Origin: Anaeromyxobacter dehalogenans 2CP-1
Lineage (GTDB): Bacteria; Myxococcota; Myxococcia; Myxococcales; Anaeromyxobacteraceae
Direction of reading: 5' to 3'
Assembly: GCF_000022145.1 (NCBI RefSeq)
Contig: NC_011891.1
Location: forward strand, 4,198,501 to 4,262,500
Length of the DNA: 64,000 bases
A program made the translations under genes and the position numbers. How positions within the stretch are numbered: position 1 is the stretch's first letter; the number at the start of each line of letters is the position of its first letter. Below, piece after piece: positions 8,684 through 18,462 of the stretch. The notes under the pieces are model-generated. The model saw only the letters and a list, made by a program, of their open reading frames with translations. It had not been told where the DNA came from and ran no database searches.

Positions 8684-10237
8684 CTACTCGCAGATCAGCT
8701 CGGCCGCGGCCGGCGGGTCGCAGTACGTGGAGGCGTCCACCGACGCGGCGCTCACGCCGGTGACCGCCTCGTAGTCGGTCCCGGGCGCCGGCACGAGGCC
8801 CGCCCACCCGTTCCAGCGCGCGGTGACCACCGCGGAGTCGGCCACCAGGCCGCGGGCCGGCGACGGCGCGTACTCGCCGAACACGTTGCGCCCGGCCCCG
8901 CAGGCGTCGGCGCCGCCATCGAGGTGCCACGCCGTCACGCTGCCCGAGACCAGCACCTGGTCGCCGGCGTTGCCGTGGAGCGCGTTCCCGGAGAACCCCA
9001 CCGCCTGCGTGCCCGCGGGCGGGTTGCCGGCGAGGTACAGGCCGCCCACCGCGCGCTTGGTGGTGAACGCGCCGCGCGGGGCGGCCGCGTTCCGGCAGAT
9101 CCGCGTCCCGCTGATCCAGACGCGCGCGGTGTTCGCCTCGAGCACCACGCCGGTGGCCCCGTTGTCGCGGACGGTGCAGCCCTCCATCGTGAGGCGCCCG
9201 TCCGCCCCCGCGGCGGCGACCAGCCCGGCGCCGCCGTTCGCGGCCAGGGTCACCCGGAGCAGCGTGACGTCGCCGCGCGCGAGGCGCAGCCCCTCCTGCG
9301 CGTTGCCCTGGAGCACCGAGTCCTCGGCGGTGACCGGGGCGCCCACCGCGACCTCGCGCGCCACGGCCACGCCCGGGCCCGCTGCGCCCGAGACCGTCAC
9401 GCGCTCCAGCGTCACCGGGCAGGCGCCCTCGAGGCGGAGCCCGGCCGCGAGCGCGCCGCCCTCGCGCGACGCCGCCACGGCGACGTCGGCCACGCGGGCG
9501 GGATCGCCGGCGGCGCACGCGGTCCGGACCGCGACCGCCGCGTCCGGCGCCGCGTCGTCGCGCACGGTGACGCCGGCGAGCGTCGAGCCGGCGCCGAGCG
9601 TCACGCCCGCCGCGACGACCCCGTCGCCCAGCGCCAGGATCCGGCCGGCCGGCGCGGCCGGGGCGTCGTCGCCCCGCAGCGTCACGCCGGGCGGGATCAC
9701 CAGGTCGGCGGCCACCGGGTAGACCGCCGGGGCCGCGCCCGCCGCGACCACCGCGGTCGCGCCGCCCTCGGCCGCCCGGACCAGCGCGTCGGAGAGCGCG
9801 CGGAAGCGGCACTGCGCCGGCTCGCGCGCGCCGGTCGGGGCCGGCTCGCCCTGCGGCCCGCCCGCCACCGGGTCCACCCAGAGCTCGCCGCCGGCGGCGT
9901 CCGGGCAGTAGCACTCCGGATCGGCGTCCGGCGTCCGCTGACCGCACAGGACGCCCGCGCCGCAGTCCGCCACCCGCGTCCAGGTCCCGCCGCACACGGC
10001 GTCGCCGGTGCCGTCGCAGCGCACCACGTCGCCGGCGGTGGAGCACGTCATCTGGCCCGGCGTGCACGCGCCGCCCTCGCAGGCGGCCGCGCGCCGGCTG
10101 CAGCGCAGGTCGTTGCCGCAGGCCTGGCCGGAGGGGCACTGCGCGGTGGCGCCGGGGACCTGGCACGCGGCGCCCTCCACGTCCACCTGGCAGGCCGCGA
10201 GCGCGAGCGCGGCGGCCACGACGGCGAGGCGGCGCAT
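8684..10237 (-). CDS. Cys-rich lipoprotein with right-handed beta-helix domain
   Basis: A 517-residue protein whose start codon overlaps the upstream stop as TGATG. The signal peptide ends in ALAAC, so it is probably lipidated. Residues about 20-130 are cysteine-rich with EGF/Kazal-like spacing, similar to myxobacterial surface lipoproteins. The rest is a parallel beta-helix (repeats such as VTLRGDD, LEGACPVTLERVTVSG, TMEGCTVRDNGATGVVLE), of the kind found in polysaccharide-binding or adhesive proteins. It is the last gene of the kinase/PEGA operon, so it may be a surface output or ligand sensor of that system. Confidence 0.8.
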   Translation of the reverse strand: MRRLAVVAAALALAACQVDVEGAACQVPGATAQCPSGQACGNDLRCSRRAAACEGGACTPGQMTCSTAGDVVRCDGTGDAVCGGTWTRVADCGAGVLCGQRTPDADPECYCPDAAGGELWVDPVAGGPQGEPAPTGAREPAQCRFRALSDALVRAAEGGATAVVAAGAAPAVYPVAADLVIPPGVTLRGDDAPAAPAGRILALGDGVVAAGVTLGAGSTLAGVTVRDDAAPDAAVAVRTACAAGDPARVADVAVAASREGGALAAGLRLEGACPVTLERVTVSGAAGPGVAVAREVAVGAPVTAEDSVLQGNAQEGLRLARGDVTLLRVTLAANGGAGLVAAAGADGRLTMEGCTVRDNGATGVVLEANTARVWISGTRICRNAAAPRGAFTTKRAVGGLYLAGNPPAGTQAVGFSGNALHGNAGDQVLVSGSVTAWHLDGGADACGAGRNVFGEYAPSPARGLVADSAVVTARWNGWAGLVPAPGTDYEAVTGVSAASVDASTYCDPPAAAELICE

Positions 10238-11249
10238 CAGAAGGTCCCCTCCACGAAGAACAGCGTGACGCCCGCGGCGCCGGCCGCCCCCGCGATGCCG
10301 TAGAGCACGTTTGCGGTCCGCGCCTTCGAGCGCGCGTCGCGCGCCAGGGCGGAGGCGTCGTCGTGCGGCGCGCCGTCCACCAGCGCATCGCGCTTGCGCT
10401 GCGCGGCCTGGCCGTAGAGCGCGCCGGCGGCGAGCGCCGCGGCGGCGGCGCCGGCCGCGACCCAGGTGTACACGCGGTGCCGGGACGGCCGGGCCTGCGG
10501 CGCGGGCGTGAGCGGCACCGGCGCGGCGGGCGCGCGGGCGGACAGGTCGGGGCGGGCGGGCGCGGCCCCCGGCAGCGCGGTCGCGCGGCCCGGCTGCGGG
10601 GCAGCGGCGCCGGCGACGGGCGCGCCCGGGGCGGGCGGCGAGGCGCGGACGGTCGGGGCGGCCGGCGGCGCCGGGGCGGGCGCGGAGCCGGGCTGGAGCA
10701 CCACCTCCACCACCCGCGACGCCGACGCGCCGACCTCCACCGCCTGCTCCACCGGTGCGTAGCCCTCGAGCGCGAGCGCGATCGTGTACGGGCCGGGCGG
10801 CAGGGTCAGGTGGAACGGCGTGGTGCCGCGCGGCCGGCCGTCGATGCGGACCTCGGCCCCGGGCGGATCGGTGTACACGAGCAGCGCCTGCACGCCGGCC
10901 GCGGCGAGGCGCGCCTCGATGCGGCCGATGGCGGCGCGGACCGCGGCCCGGTCGCGCGCGTCGGGCACCTCCCGCAGGTAATCGGTGTAGCTGCGCAGCG
11001 CGCCCGGCCACTCCTGGAGCTGCTCGCGGCAGCGGGCCACGTTGAAGTGGATGGCCCCGTGCGGCTTCAGCCGGTACGCCGCGTCGAACTCGGCGATGGC
11101 GGCGCGCCACTGCCGCTGCTGGTACAGCGCCGAGCCCTTGCGGAAGTGCGCGCTCGCCTCCGTCACGTCGTCCGCGCGCGCGGCGGCGGGGATCGAGGCG
11201 GCCGAGGCGGTGACGAGGGCGAGGAGCGGGAGCAGGCGCCAGGGTCGGG

Positions 11250-11253
<4 letters not shown>
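10237..11253 (-). CDS. TPR and PEGA domain exported protein
   Basis: A 338-residue protein with an N-terminal signal peptide (PLLALVTASAASIPAAARA), tetratricopeptide-like helices (residues about 30-105) and a PEGA domain (residues about 115-185: TDPPGAEVRIDGRPRGTTP, then LPPGPYTIALALEGY). A Pro/Ala-rich stretch and two hydrophobic segments follow near the C-terminus. PEGA domains are beta-sandwich modules common in myxobacterial envelope proteins. It overlaps the kinase gene by ATGA and the lipoprotein gene by TGATG, so the three are translationally coupled. Confidence 0.85.
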
Positions 11254-12713
<1,460 letters not shown>

Positions 12714-12768
12714 GCGCGGGTCACGGCTAGGGTATCATGGAAGGCCTGCTGCACCGAGGGGACGCACC

Positions 12769-13716
12769 TTGGCCGATCTCGTGATCCTGAATGGCTCCCG
12801 CGCCGGGGCCGTCTTCGCGCTGCCGGAGATCCCGACGGTGCTGGGCCGGTCGCCCGAGGCGCACCTGCAGATCGAGGATCCGTGGATCTCCAGCATGCAC
12901 GCCATGTTCGAGCGGCGGGCGGACGGCGTCTGGGTGATCGACCTGGAGAGCCGCAACGGCACGTTCCTGGGTGAAGACCGGATCGCCGAGGCGCGCATCG
13001 AGCCGGGCATGGTGCTCCGGTTCGGGCGCACCGAGGTGCGGGTCGCCGACGGCGAGCGGGCCGCCGAGCCGATCGAGGAGTCCCCTCCGGAGCGGCCGCG
13101 CGTCGAGTCGCCCACCGAGCCGCGCCCGCGCGCCGAGGCCCGCGCCACGCTGCGCGGCGACGCGGAGCCCGCGATCACCGCGCTCCGCACCGGCGGCGCC
13201 GACCCGAACGCGCTCGCCGCGCGCCCGCTCACCGTGCTGCGCCTCTCCATCCAGGCGACCGGGCGCGGGCGCCCCGCCGACGCGCTCGCGGTCCGCGCCG
13301 CGCTCGACGCCGCCGCGCGCGCCGCCAGCAACGAGGGCGCCGTCACCGCCCGCCTGGCGGCCTCTGGCGTCCTGGCGGTGTTCGGGATGCCCGCGCCGGG
13401 ACCGAAGGATCCGCTGCACGCGCTCCGCGCCGCCCGCACCGCCCGCGCCGCGGTGCGCGCGTTCGGGGTGGCGCTCGACGTGCGCGCCGCGGTGGACCGC
13501 GGACCGCTGCTCACCGGGACGCTGCCGGTGCACGACGGCACCGAGCTGGTGGCGCTGGGCGAGGCGGCCGACCGCGTCGAGCGGGTGCTGGCGCTGGCCG
13601 GGCCGGGCGAGACGCTCGGCGGGCCGGGCGTGGCGGGCACCGAGGGGCTCGGCCCGGGCATGGTGCTGCGCCTCGGCCGCGAGGAGATCCTCGTCTTCCG
13701 CGACGACGGCCGCTGA
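12769..13716 (+). CDS. FHA-domain protein with degenerate class III cyclase homology domain
   Basis: The start is a TTG at 12769 with GAGGGG eight bases upstream, giving 315 residues; the frame is open further upstream but unconserved. Residues 1-95 are an FHA phosphopeptide-binding domain (GRSPE, SSMH, LESRNGTFLG). Residues about 152-310 resemble a class III adenylate/guanylate cyclase domain: LAVFGMPAPG, HALRAARTARA, AAVDRGPLLTG, ALGEAADRVERVLALA. The usual metal-binding aspartates are missing: S160 lies where the first Asp is expected, and ASG replaces the GDG of the second. It is therefore likely a non-catalytic sensor or dimerisation domain. It is divergent from the Ser/Thr kinase. Confidence 0.8.
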   Translation: MADLVILNGSRAGAVFALPEIPTVLGRSPEAHLQIEDPWISSMHAMFERRADGVWVIDLESRNGTFLGEDRIAEARIEPGMVLRFGRTEVRVADGERAAEPIEESPPERPRVESPTEPRPRAEARATLRGDAEPAITALRTGGADPNALAARPLTVLRLSIQATGRGRPADALAVRAALDAAARAASNEGAVTARLAASGVLAVFGMPAPGPKDPLHALRAARTARAAVRAFGVALDVRAAVDRGPLLTGTLPVHDGTELVALGEAADRVERVLALAGPGETLGGPGVAGTEGLGPGMVLRLGREEILVFRDDGR

Positions 13717-13762
13717 CCGGCCGGTCGCGCCGCGGGCGCTGGCCTGCCGTTCTTGCATCACG

Positions 13763-13775
13763 TGCCGAATCGGCA
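13763..13775. promoter_or_regulatory. Palindrome TGCCG-AAT-CGGCA upstream of the sigma-54 activator gene
   Basis: A perfect 5-bp inverted repeat with a 3-bp spacer, 25 bp before the activator's ATG. The same palindrome occurs at 15242-15254, upstream of a candidate sigma-54 promoter. It could be an autoregulatory binding site for the Fis-type HTH of the activator. This is inferred from sequence only. Confidence 0.4.
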
Positions 13776-13799
13776 GTAGAAGGGGCGGCAGGAGGCCCC

Positions 13800-15257
13800 A
13801 TGGGCGCGAGCGATGCGGCCGAGCCGTTCGGCGCGGGAAGGTCCTGCCTGGTCGTCGCGGCGGGCGGCGCGCCGGAGATCGCGGCGGCGCTGGTGCGGGC
13901 GGGCTTCGCCCCCGCGGTGGTCGAGGGCGAGCACGACGCGCTCGCCGCGCTGGAGGGCGGCGGGTTCGCGGCGGTCTACGTGGAGCAGGCGCTGGGCAGC
14001 GCCGCGGTCTCGACGCTCGCCGCCGCCGCCGGGCAGCGGCTGGGCGGCGCGCCGGTGACGGTGCTCGGGCGCAGCGGCACGGTCCAGGAGGCGGTGGACG
14101 CCATGCAGCTCGGCGCCGACGACTACCTGCCGCCGCCGTTCCCCGCCGGCGAGCTGCTGCGGCGCCTCGCCCGCGCGCTGGAGCGCCCCGGGCCCGCGCG
14201 CACGGCCGCGCCGGGCCGGCTGCTCGGCCTGGACGGCTCCTCGCCCGCGGTGCGGCGGCTCCACGCCGCCATCGAGAAGATCTCGCGCTACAAGAGCAAC
14301 GTCCTGCTGCTCGGCGAGAGCGGCACCGGCAAGGAGATCGTCGCGCACGCGCTGCACGACCGCGGGCCGCGCCGGCAGCACCTGTTCGTCCCGGTGAACT
14401 GCGCCACGCTCGGGCGCGACATCCTCGAGAACGAGCTGTTCGGGCACGAGCGCGGCGCGTTCACCGGCGCGAACGAGCGCAAGCGGGGGCTGTTCGAGCT
14501 CGCCGACGGCGGGACGTTCTTCCTCGACGAGATCGCCGAGATGGACCTCTCCACGCAGGCGAAGCTGCTGCGCGTGCTGGAGCGGAACGAGTTCCGGCGC
14601 GTGGGCGGCACCGGCAAGGTGAAGGTGGACCTCTCCATCGTGGCCGCCACCAACCGCGACCTCGAGCAGGCCATCGCCGCCGGGCGCTTCCGCCACGACC
14701 TGTACTACCGGCTGAAGGTAGTGACGCTGGTGGTCCCGCCCCTGCGCGAGCGGCGCGAGGACATCCCGGCGCTCGTCCACGCGTTCATCGCCGACTTCAA
14801 CCGGCGGAGCGGCGGGCAGATCGCCGGGATCGCGCCGGCGGCCATCCAGCGCCTGGTGGAGCAGGACTGGCCGGGCAACGTCCGCGAGCTGCGCAACGCG
14901 GTCGAGGGCGCCTGCGTGCTCGCGAACGGCGAGGTGGTGAAGCTCGAGGACCTGGAGCTGGCCGGCCGGCCCGCCGGCGAGGTCCCCGCGCCCCGGCGCC
15001 TCGCCGCGCCCCGGCGCACCGCGGCGGCTCCCGCGCCGACCTCGACCGTCGCCGCGCCCGCGCCGGCCGCCGGCGCGGTGGTCGAGGTGTCGCTCGACGA
15101 GACGCTCGCCGAGGCGGAGCGGCGAATCGTGCTCGCGGCCCTCCGCCGCCACGGCACGCGCGCCCGGACCGCGCGTGCGCTCGGCATCGGGCTCCGCACG
15201 CTCTACACCAAGCTCGCGGCCTGGGGCCTCGAGCCCGAGGATGCCGGATCGGCATGA
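13800..15257 (+). CDS. Sigma-54-dependent activator with pseudo-receiver domain
   Basis: A 485-residue NtrC-family enhancer-binding protein. The AAA+ domain is intact: Walker A GESGTGKE (172-179), GAFTGA sigma-54 contact loop (219-224), Walker B FFLDEIAEM (about 241-249) and an arginine-finger region. The C-terminus has a Fis-type helix-turn-helix (RTARALGIGLRTLYTKL). The N-terminal domain has a receiver fold pattern but lacks the phosphorylation site: the acidic pair is A20-A21, the acceptor Asp is replaced by Glu62, and the conserved Lys is Pro112. Regulation is thus probably not by ordinary phosphorylation. It is followed by a possible sigma-54 promoter and the operon it may control. Confidence 0.92.
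   Translation: MGASDAAEPFGAGRSCLVVAAGGAPEIAAALVRAGFAPAVVEGEHDALAALEGGGFAAVYVEQALGSAAVSTLAAAAGQRLGGAPVTVLGRSGTVQEAVDAMQLGADDYLPPPFPAGELLRRLARALERPGPARTAAPGRLLGLDGSSPAVRRLHAAIEKISRYKSNVLLLGESGTGKEIVAHALHDRGPRRQHLFVPVNCATLGRDILENELFGHERGAFTGANERKRGLFELADGGTFFLDEIAEMDLSTQAKLLRVLERNEFRRVGGTGKVKVDLSIVAATNRDLEQAIAAGRFRHDLYYRLKVVTLVVPPLRERREDIPALVHAFIADFNRRSGGQIAGIAPAAIQRLVEQDWPGNVRELRNAVEGACVLANGEVVKLEDLELAGRPAGEVPAPRRLAAPRRTAAAPAPTSTVAAPAPAAGAVVEVSLDETLAEAERRIVLAALRRHGTRARTARALGIGLRTLYTKLAAWGLEPEDAGSA
15241..15255. promoter_or_regulatory. Palindrome ATGCCG-GAT-CGGCAT, possible activator-binding site
   Basis: A perfect 6-bp inverted repeat with a 3-bp spacer, covering the last codons of the activator gene. 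Its core is the same palindrome as at 13763-13775. It sits about 78 bp upstream of the -24 element at 15333, a normal distance for an upstream activator sequence. Confidence 0.4.
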
Positions 15258-15332
15258 TGCGGCCGGCGCCCACCGACGCCTGCGGATGCGCCAAGCGCCC
15301 GGATTCCCGGCGTTCCGGATGAAATGACGCGG

Positions 15333-15348
15333 TGGCGCGGTTCCTGCT
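15333..15348 (+). promoter_or_regulatory. Candidate sigma-54 (-24/-12) promoter
   Basis: TGGCGCGGTTCCTGCT matches the consensus TGGCRC-N5-TTGCW at all but one key base. The invariant GG and GC doublets are 12 bp apart as required. It lies in the 109-bp gap between the sigma-54 activator gene and the receiver-like gene. The predicted transcript would start only about 8 bases before the ATG at 15367, which leaves almost no leader. In GC-rich DNA chance matches occur, so this is tentative. Confidence 0.4.
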
Positions 15349-15366
15349 CTCGGGTGGGACGACGCG

Positions 15367-15753
15367 ATGCAGACCGCCCCGCCGCCGCCCTCCGTGCTGC
15401 TCCTCGCCCACCCCACGCCGGCGAGCGAGGACCTGTTCGCCGACCTCGCCCGCCGCGAGGACCTGTGCCTGCTGCGCGTCGCCACGGCGGCCGCCGCGAA
15501 CCGGACCATCGACGAGATGCCGGTCGCGCTGGTGGTGACCTGCCCGGAGGTCCCGGTGGCGGCGGTGGAGTCGGTGCTGTCGCACCTGGAGCGCGCCCGC
15601 CCGGGCACGCCGGTGCTGGCGGTGCGGCCGCGCCAGCCGCCCGAGCCGGCCGGCTGGGGCGAGCGCGGCGTGGCGGTGCTCCGCCTGCCGCTGCTCGCCG
15701 GCGTGCTCTCGCGGTCGATCGACGTGGTCCTGGGCATGAAGCGCCTGGGTTGA
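15367..15753 (+). CDS. Small receiver-like protein lacking the phosphorylation site
   Basis: A 128-residue protein with alternating hydrophobic strands and helices like a stand-alone response-regulator receiver (PSVLLLAHPTP, VALVVTCPEVPV, PGTPVLAVRP, VAVLRLPLLAGVL). None of the receiver catalytic residues is recognisable: no acidic pair, no acceptor Asp in the third strand and no conserved Lys. The family assignment is therefore by fold pattern only. It is followed after 16 bp by the HTH-IIA gene and is probably the first gene of the operon for the hydrogenase-related complex. Confidence 0.6.
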   Translation: MQTAPPPPSVLLLAHPTPASEDLFADLARREDLCLLRVATAAAANRTIDEMPVALVVTCPEVPVAAVESVLSHLERARPGTPVLAVRPRQPPEPAGWGERGVAVLRLPLLAGVLSRSIDVVLGMKRLG

Positions 15754-15769
15754 AAGGAACCGGAACGGA

Positions 15770-16465
15770 ATGCAGCTCACCGAACGCGACGCGGCCCGCC
15801 TCCTCGGCGTCCCCGAGGCCACCCTGCAGCGGTGGCTGAGGAGCGGCGAGCTCGCCGCCACCCGGCTGAACGAGCAGTACCGGCTGAACAAGATCGACCT
15901 GCTCGAGTTCGCCTCCTCGCGCGGGATGGAGATCTCGCCCGACCTGCTCGCCGAGCTGGAGCAGCCGGCGCTGCCGAGCCTGGCCGAGGCGATCCGCGCC
16001 GGCGGCGTGCACCACGGGCTGGCCGGCGCCGACAAGTCGGCCACGCTGCGCGACCTGGTGGACCGGCTGGCGCTGCCGCGCGAGGCCGACCGCGACCTGG
16101 TGCACCGGATGCTGCTCGCGCGCGAGGCGCTCGGCTCCACCGGCGTGGGGAACGGCATCGCCATCCCGCACGCGCGGAACCCCATCGTCCTGCACGTGTC
16201 CACGCCCGCGGTGGCCATCAGCTACCTCGACCGGCCGGTGGACTTCGAGGCGCTGGACGGGAAGCCGGTGCACACGCTCGTGCTGCTGGTGAGCCCGTCC
16301 ACCCGCGCGCACCTGCACCTGCTCGCGCTGGTGGCCACCGCGCTGCGGGATCCCGGCGTGCTCGCCGCGCTGGACGCGCGCGCCGGAGTGGACGCGCTCG
16401 TCCCCGAGATCGAGCGGGTGGAGGCCGCCATCGCGGAGAAGCGCGCGGCGGCGAGGAGGCCATGA
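15770..16465 (+). CDS. Helix-turn-helix / PTS IIA-Ntr fusion protein
   Basis: A 231-residue protein. Residues 1-55 form an excisionase/MerR-like helix-turn-helix (AARLLGVPEATLQRWLRSGEL). Residues about 70-225 are a PTS EIIA type-2 domain of the nitrogen-related (PtsN) branch, with the active-site histidine H134 in GNGIAIPHAR and a conserved HLHLLALVATAL segment. The histidine suggests it can receive phosphate from NPr/EI-Ntr, coupling carbon/nitrogen status to a DNA- or protein-binding output. It overlaps the first membrane-subunit gene of the downstream complex by ATGA, so the two are translationally coupled. Start ATG has AAAGGA upstream. Confidence 0.88.
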   Translation: MQLTERDAARLLGVPEATLQRWLRSGELAATRLNEQYRLNKIDLLEFASSRGMEISPDLLAELEQPALPSLAEAIRAGGVHHGLAGADKSATLRDLVDRLALPREADRDLVHRMLLAREALGSTGVGNGIAIPHARNPIVLHVSTPAVAISYLDRPVDFEALDGKPVHTLVLLVSPSTRAHLHLLALVATALRDPGVLAALDARAGVDALVPEIERVEAAIAEKRAAARRP

Positions 16466-18462
16466 CGCTCTACCTCGCCGCCGTCGGGGTGCTGGTGGCC
16501 GGCGGGCTCGTCGCGCTGGCCGCCTCCGCGCGCCCGCGCCTCGCGCTCGCCGTGGGCAGCGTCGGCGCCGCGCTGGGCTGCGCGCTCGGGCTCGCCGCCT
16601 CGCTCGCCGCGCTGCGCGCCCCGCCCGCCGCGCTCGACCTCTCCTGGCCGGTGCCCTCCGGGGCGCTCGCGCTCGGCCTCGACCCGCTCTCGGCCGCGTT
16701 CGCGACCGCGATCTTCGCGCTCGGCCTCGCCGCCTCGGTGTACGGCGCCGGCTACCTGCGCCCGCAGGCCGACCGCCGCTCCATGGGGCCGTTCGCGCTG
16801 TTCTTCGCGCTCACCCTCGCGAGCATGGCGCTCGTGGTCGCGGCCCGGCAGGCGGTGCTGTTCCTGGTGGCGTGGGAGGGCATGACCGCCGCGTCCTTCC
16901 TGCTCGTCGCCCACGAGCACGAGGACGCCTCGGTGCGCCGCGCCGCCCGCACCTACCTCGTGGCCTCGCACCTCGGCGCCGCGTTCCTGTTCGCCCTGTT
17001 CCTGGTGCTCGGGCGCGAGGCGGGCTCGCTCCGCTTCGAGGCGTTCGCCGCGCTGCGGGCCGGCGGCGCGCCCGCGGCGCTCCTGGTCCTGTTCGCGCTG
17101 GTGGGCTTCGGCACCAAGGCCGGCCTGGTGCCGCTGCACGTCTGGCTGCCCGAGGCCCACCCGGCCGCGCCGAGCCACGTGTCCGCGCTCATGTCCGGCG
17201 TGCTCGTGAAGATGGGCGTGTACGGCATCCTGCGGGTGCTCACGTTCCTGCCGCCCGCGCCGGCGTGGGCCGGGCTGCTGCTCGCCGGGGTGGGCCTGGT
17301 GGGCGCGCTCGCGGCGCTGGCGCTCGCGCTCGGGCAGCGCGACCTGAAGCGCGTGCTCGCGTACTCCACCGTCGAGAACGTGGGGATCATCGCGCTCGCC
17401 GCCGGCCTGGGGCTCGTCGGGGCCGCGGTCCACGCGCCGCTGGTGGCGGCGCTCGGCGTCACCGCCGCGCTGCTCCACGTCTGGAACCACGCGCTCATGA
17501 AGGGGCTCGCGTTCCTGGGCGCCGGGGCGCTGGTGCACGGCGCGGGCACGCGCGACCTGGAGCGGATGGGCGGGCTGCTCCGGCGGCTGCCCGTCACCGG
17601 CGGCCTGCTGGTGCTCGCCGCGGTGGCGCTGTGCGGGCTGCCGCCGCTGAACGGGTTCGTCTCGGAGTGGCTCGTGTACCTGGGCCTGCTGCAGGGCGGG
17701 CGCGGCGCGCCGGGCGGCCTGGCGCTGGCGGCGTGGCTGGCGCTCGCCGCGCTCGCGCTGGTGGGCGCGCTCGCGGCGGTGGTGTTCACGCGGCTCCTCG
17801 GCACCGCGCTCCTGGGCGAGCCGCGCAGCGAGGAGGCCGCGCACGCGCACGAGGCCGGGCCGCTCCTGCTCGCGCCGCTCGCGCTGCTCGGGGCGGGCAA
17901 CGTGGCCCTGGCGCTGTTCCCGGCGCACGCGGCCGCGCTGCTCGCGCCCGCCGCGGCGCAGGTCCTCGGGACCACCGAGGGCGAGGTGCTCGCCGCGCTC
18001 GCGCCCGCCGCCGGCGCGCTGGCCGGCCCGCTGCGGGCGGGCGTCCTCGTGCTGGTGGCGCTCGGGGTCGGCGTCGCGATCGCCGCGCGGCGGCTGCGGG
18101 CGGGCCGGCCGGTGGCCGAGTCCTCGACCTGGGGCTGCGGCTTCTCCGCCGCGAGCCCGCGCGTCCAGTACACCGCCGCCTCCTACGCGCAGCTCGCGCT
18201 CGACGCCGCCGTGCCGCGCCCGCTCCGGCCGCGCGCGCGCCTGCGGCCGCCGGAGGGCGCGTTCCCGGCCGGCGCGTCGCTCGCGCTGGAGGGCGACGAC
18301 CCGGCGCGCACCCGCGTGTTCGAGCCGGCGTTCCAGCGGGTGGGCGGCTGGTTCAGCCGGCTGCGCAGCTTCCAGCAGGCCCGCCTCAACCTCCAGCTCC
18401 TCTACACCGTCGCGGCGCTGCTCGGGCTCACGGCGCTGCTGCTCCTCCGGTACGGTCCGTGA
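16462..18462 (+). CDS. HyfB-like proton-translocating membrane subunit (first copy)
   Basis: A 666-residue polytopic membrane protein of the NuoL/M/N-Mrp antiporter family, hydrogenase-4 component B type. It has about 14-16 hydrophobic segments, the discontinuous-helix motif GFGTKAGLVPLHVWLPEAHP, and SHVSALMSGVLVKMGVYGIL. The conserved lysines and LKRVLAYSTVENVGII are intact. The C-terminal extension (WGCGFSAASPRVQYTAASYA) is characteristic of HyfB/HycC. It acts in the inner membrane as a proton- or sodium-channel module. ATG overlaps the preceding stop (ATGA), with GGAGG upstream. The next gene is a paralogue in tandem. Confidence 0.9.
   Translation: MTLYLAAVGVLVAGGLVALAASARPRLALAVGSVGAALGCALGLAASLAALRAPPAALDLSWPVPSGALALGLDPLSAAFATAIFALGLAASVYGAGYLRPQADRRSMGPFALFFALTLASMALVVAARQAVLFLVAWEGMTAASFLLVAHEHEDASVRRAARTYLVASHLGAAFLFALFLVLGREAGSLRFEAFAALRAGGAPAALLVLFALVGFGTKAGLVPLHVWLPEAHPAAPSHVSALMSGVLVKMGVYGILRVLTFLPPAPAWAGLLLAGVGLVGALAALALALGQRDLKRVLAYSTVENVGIIALAAGLGLVGAAVHAPLVAALGVTAALLHVWNHALMKGLAFLGAGALVHGAGTRDLERMGGLLRRLPVTGGLLVLAAVALCGLPPLNGFVSEWLVYLGLLQGGRGAPGGLALAAWLALAALALVGALAAVVFTRLLGTALLGEPRSEEAAHAHEAGPLLLAPLALLGAGNVALALFPAHAAALLAPAAAQVLGTTEGEVLAALAPAAGALAGPLRAGVLVLVALGVGVAIAARRLRAGRPVAESSTWGCGFSAASPRVQYTAASYAQLALDAAVPRPLRPRARLRPPEGAFPAGASLALEGDDPARTRVFEPAFQRVGGWFSRLRSFQQARLNLQLLYTVAALLGLTALLLLRYGP

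Noticed and set aside
13744-13757. Possible sigma-54 promoter before the activator gene (TGGC...TTGCA)
   Set aside because: The GG and GC doublets are two bases too far apart, so it does not satisfy the required spacing.
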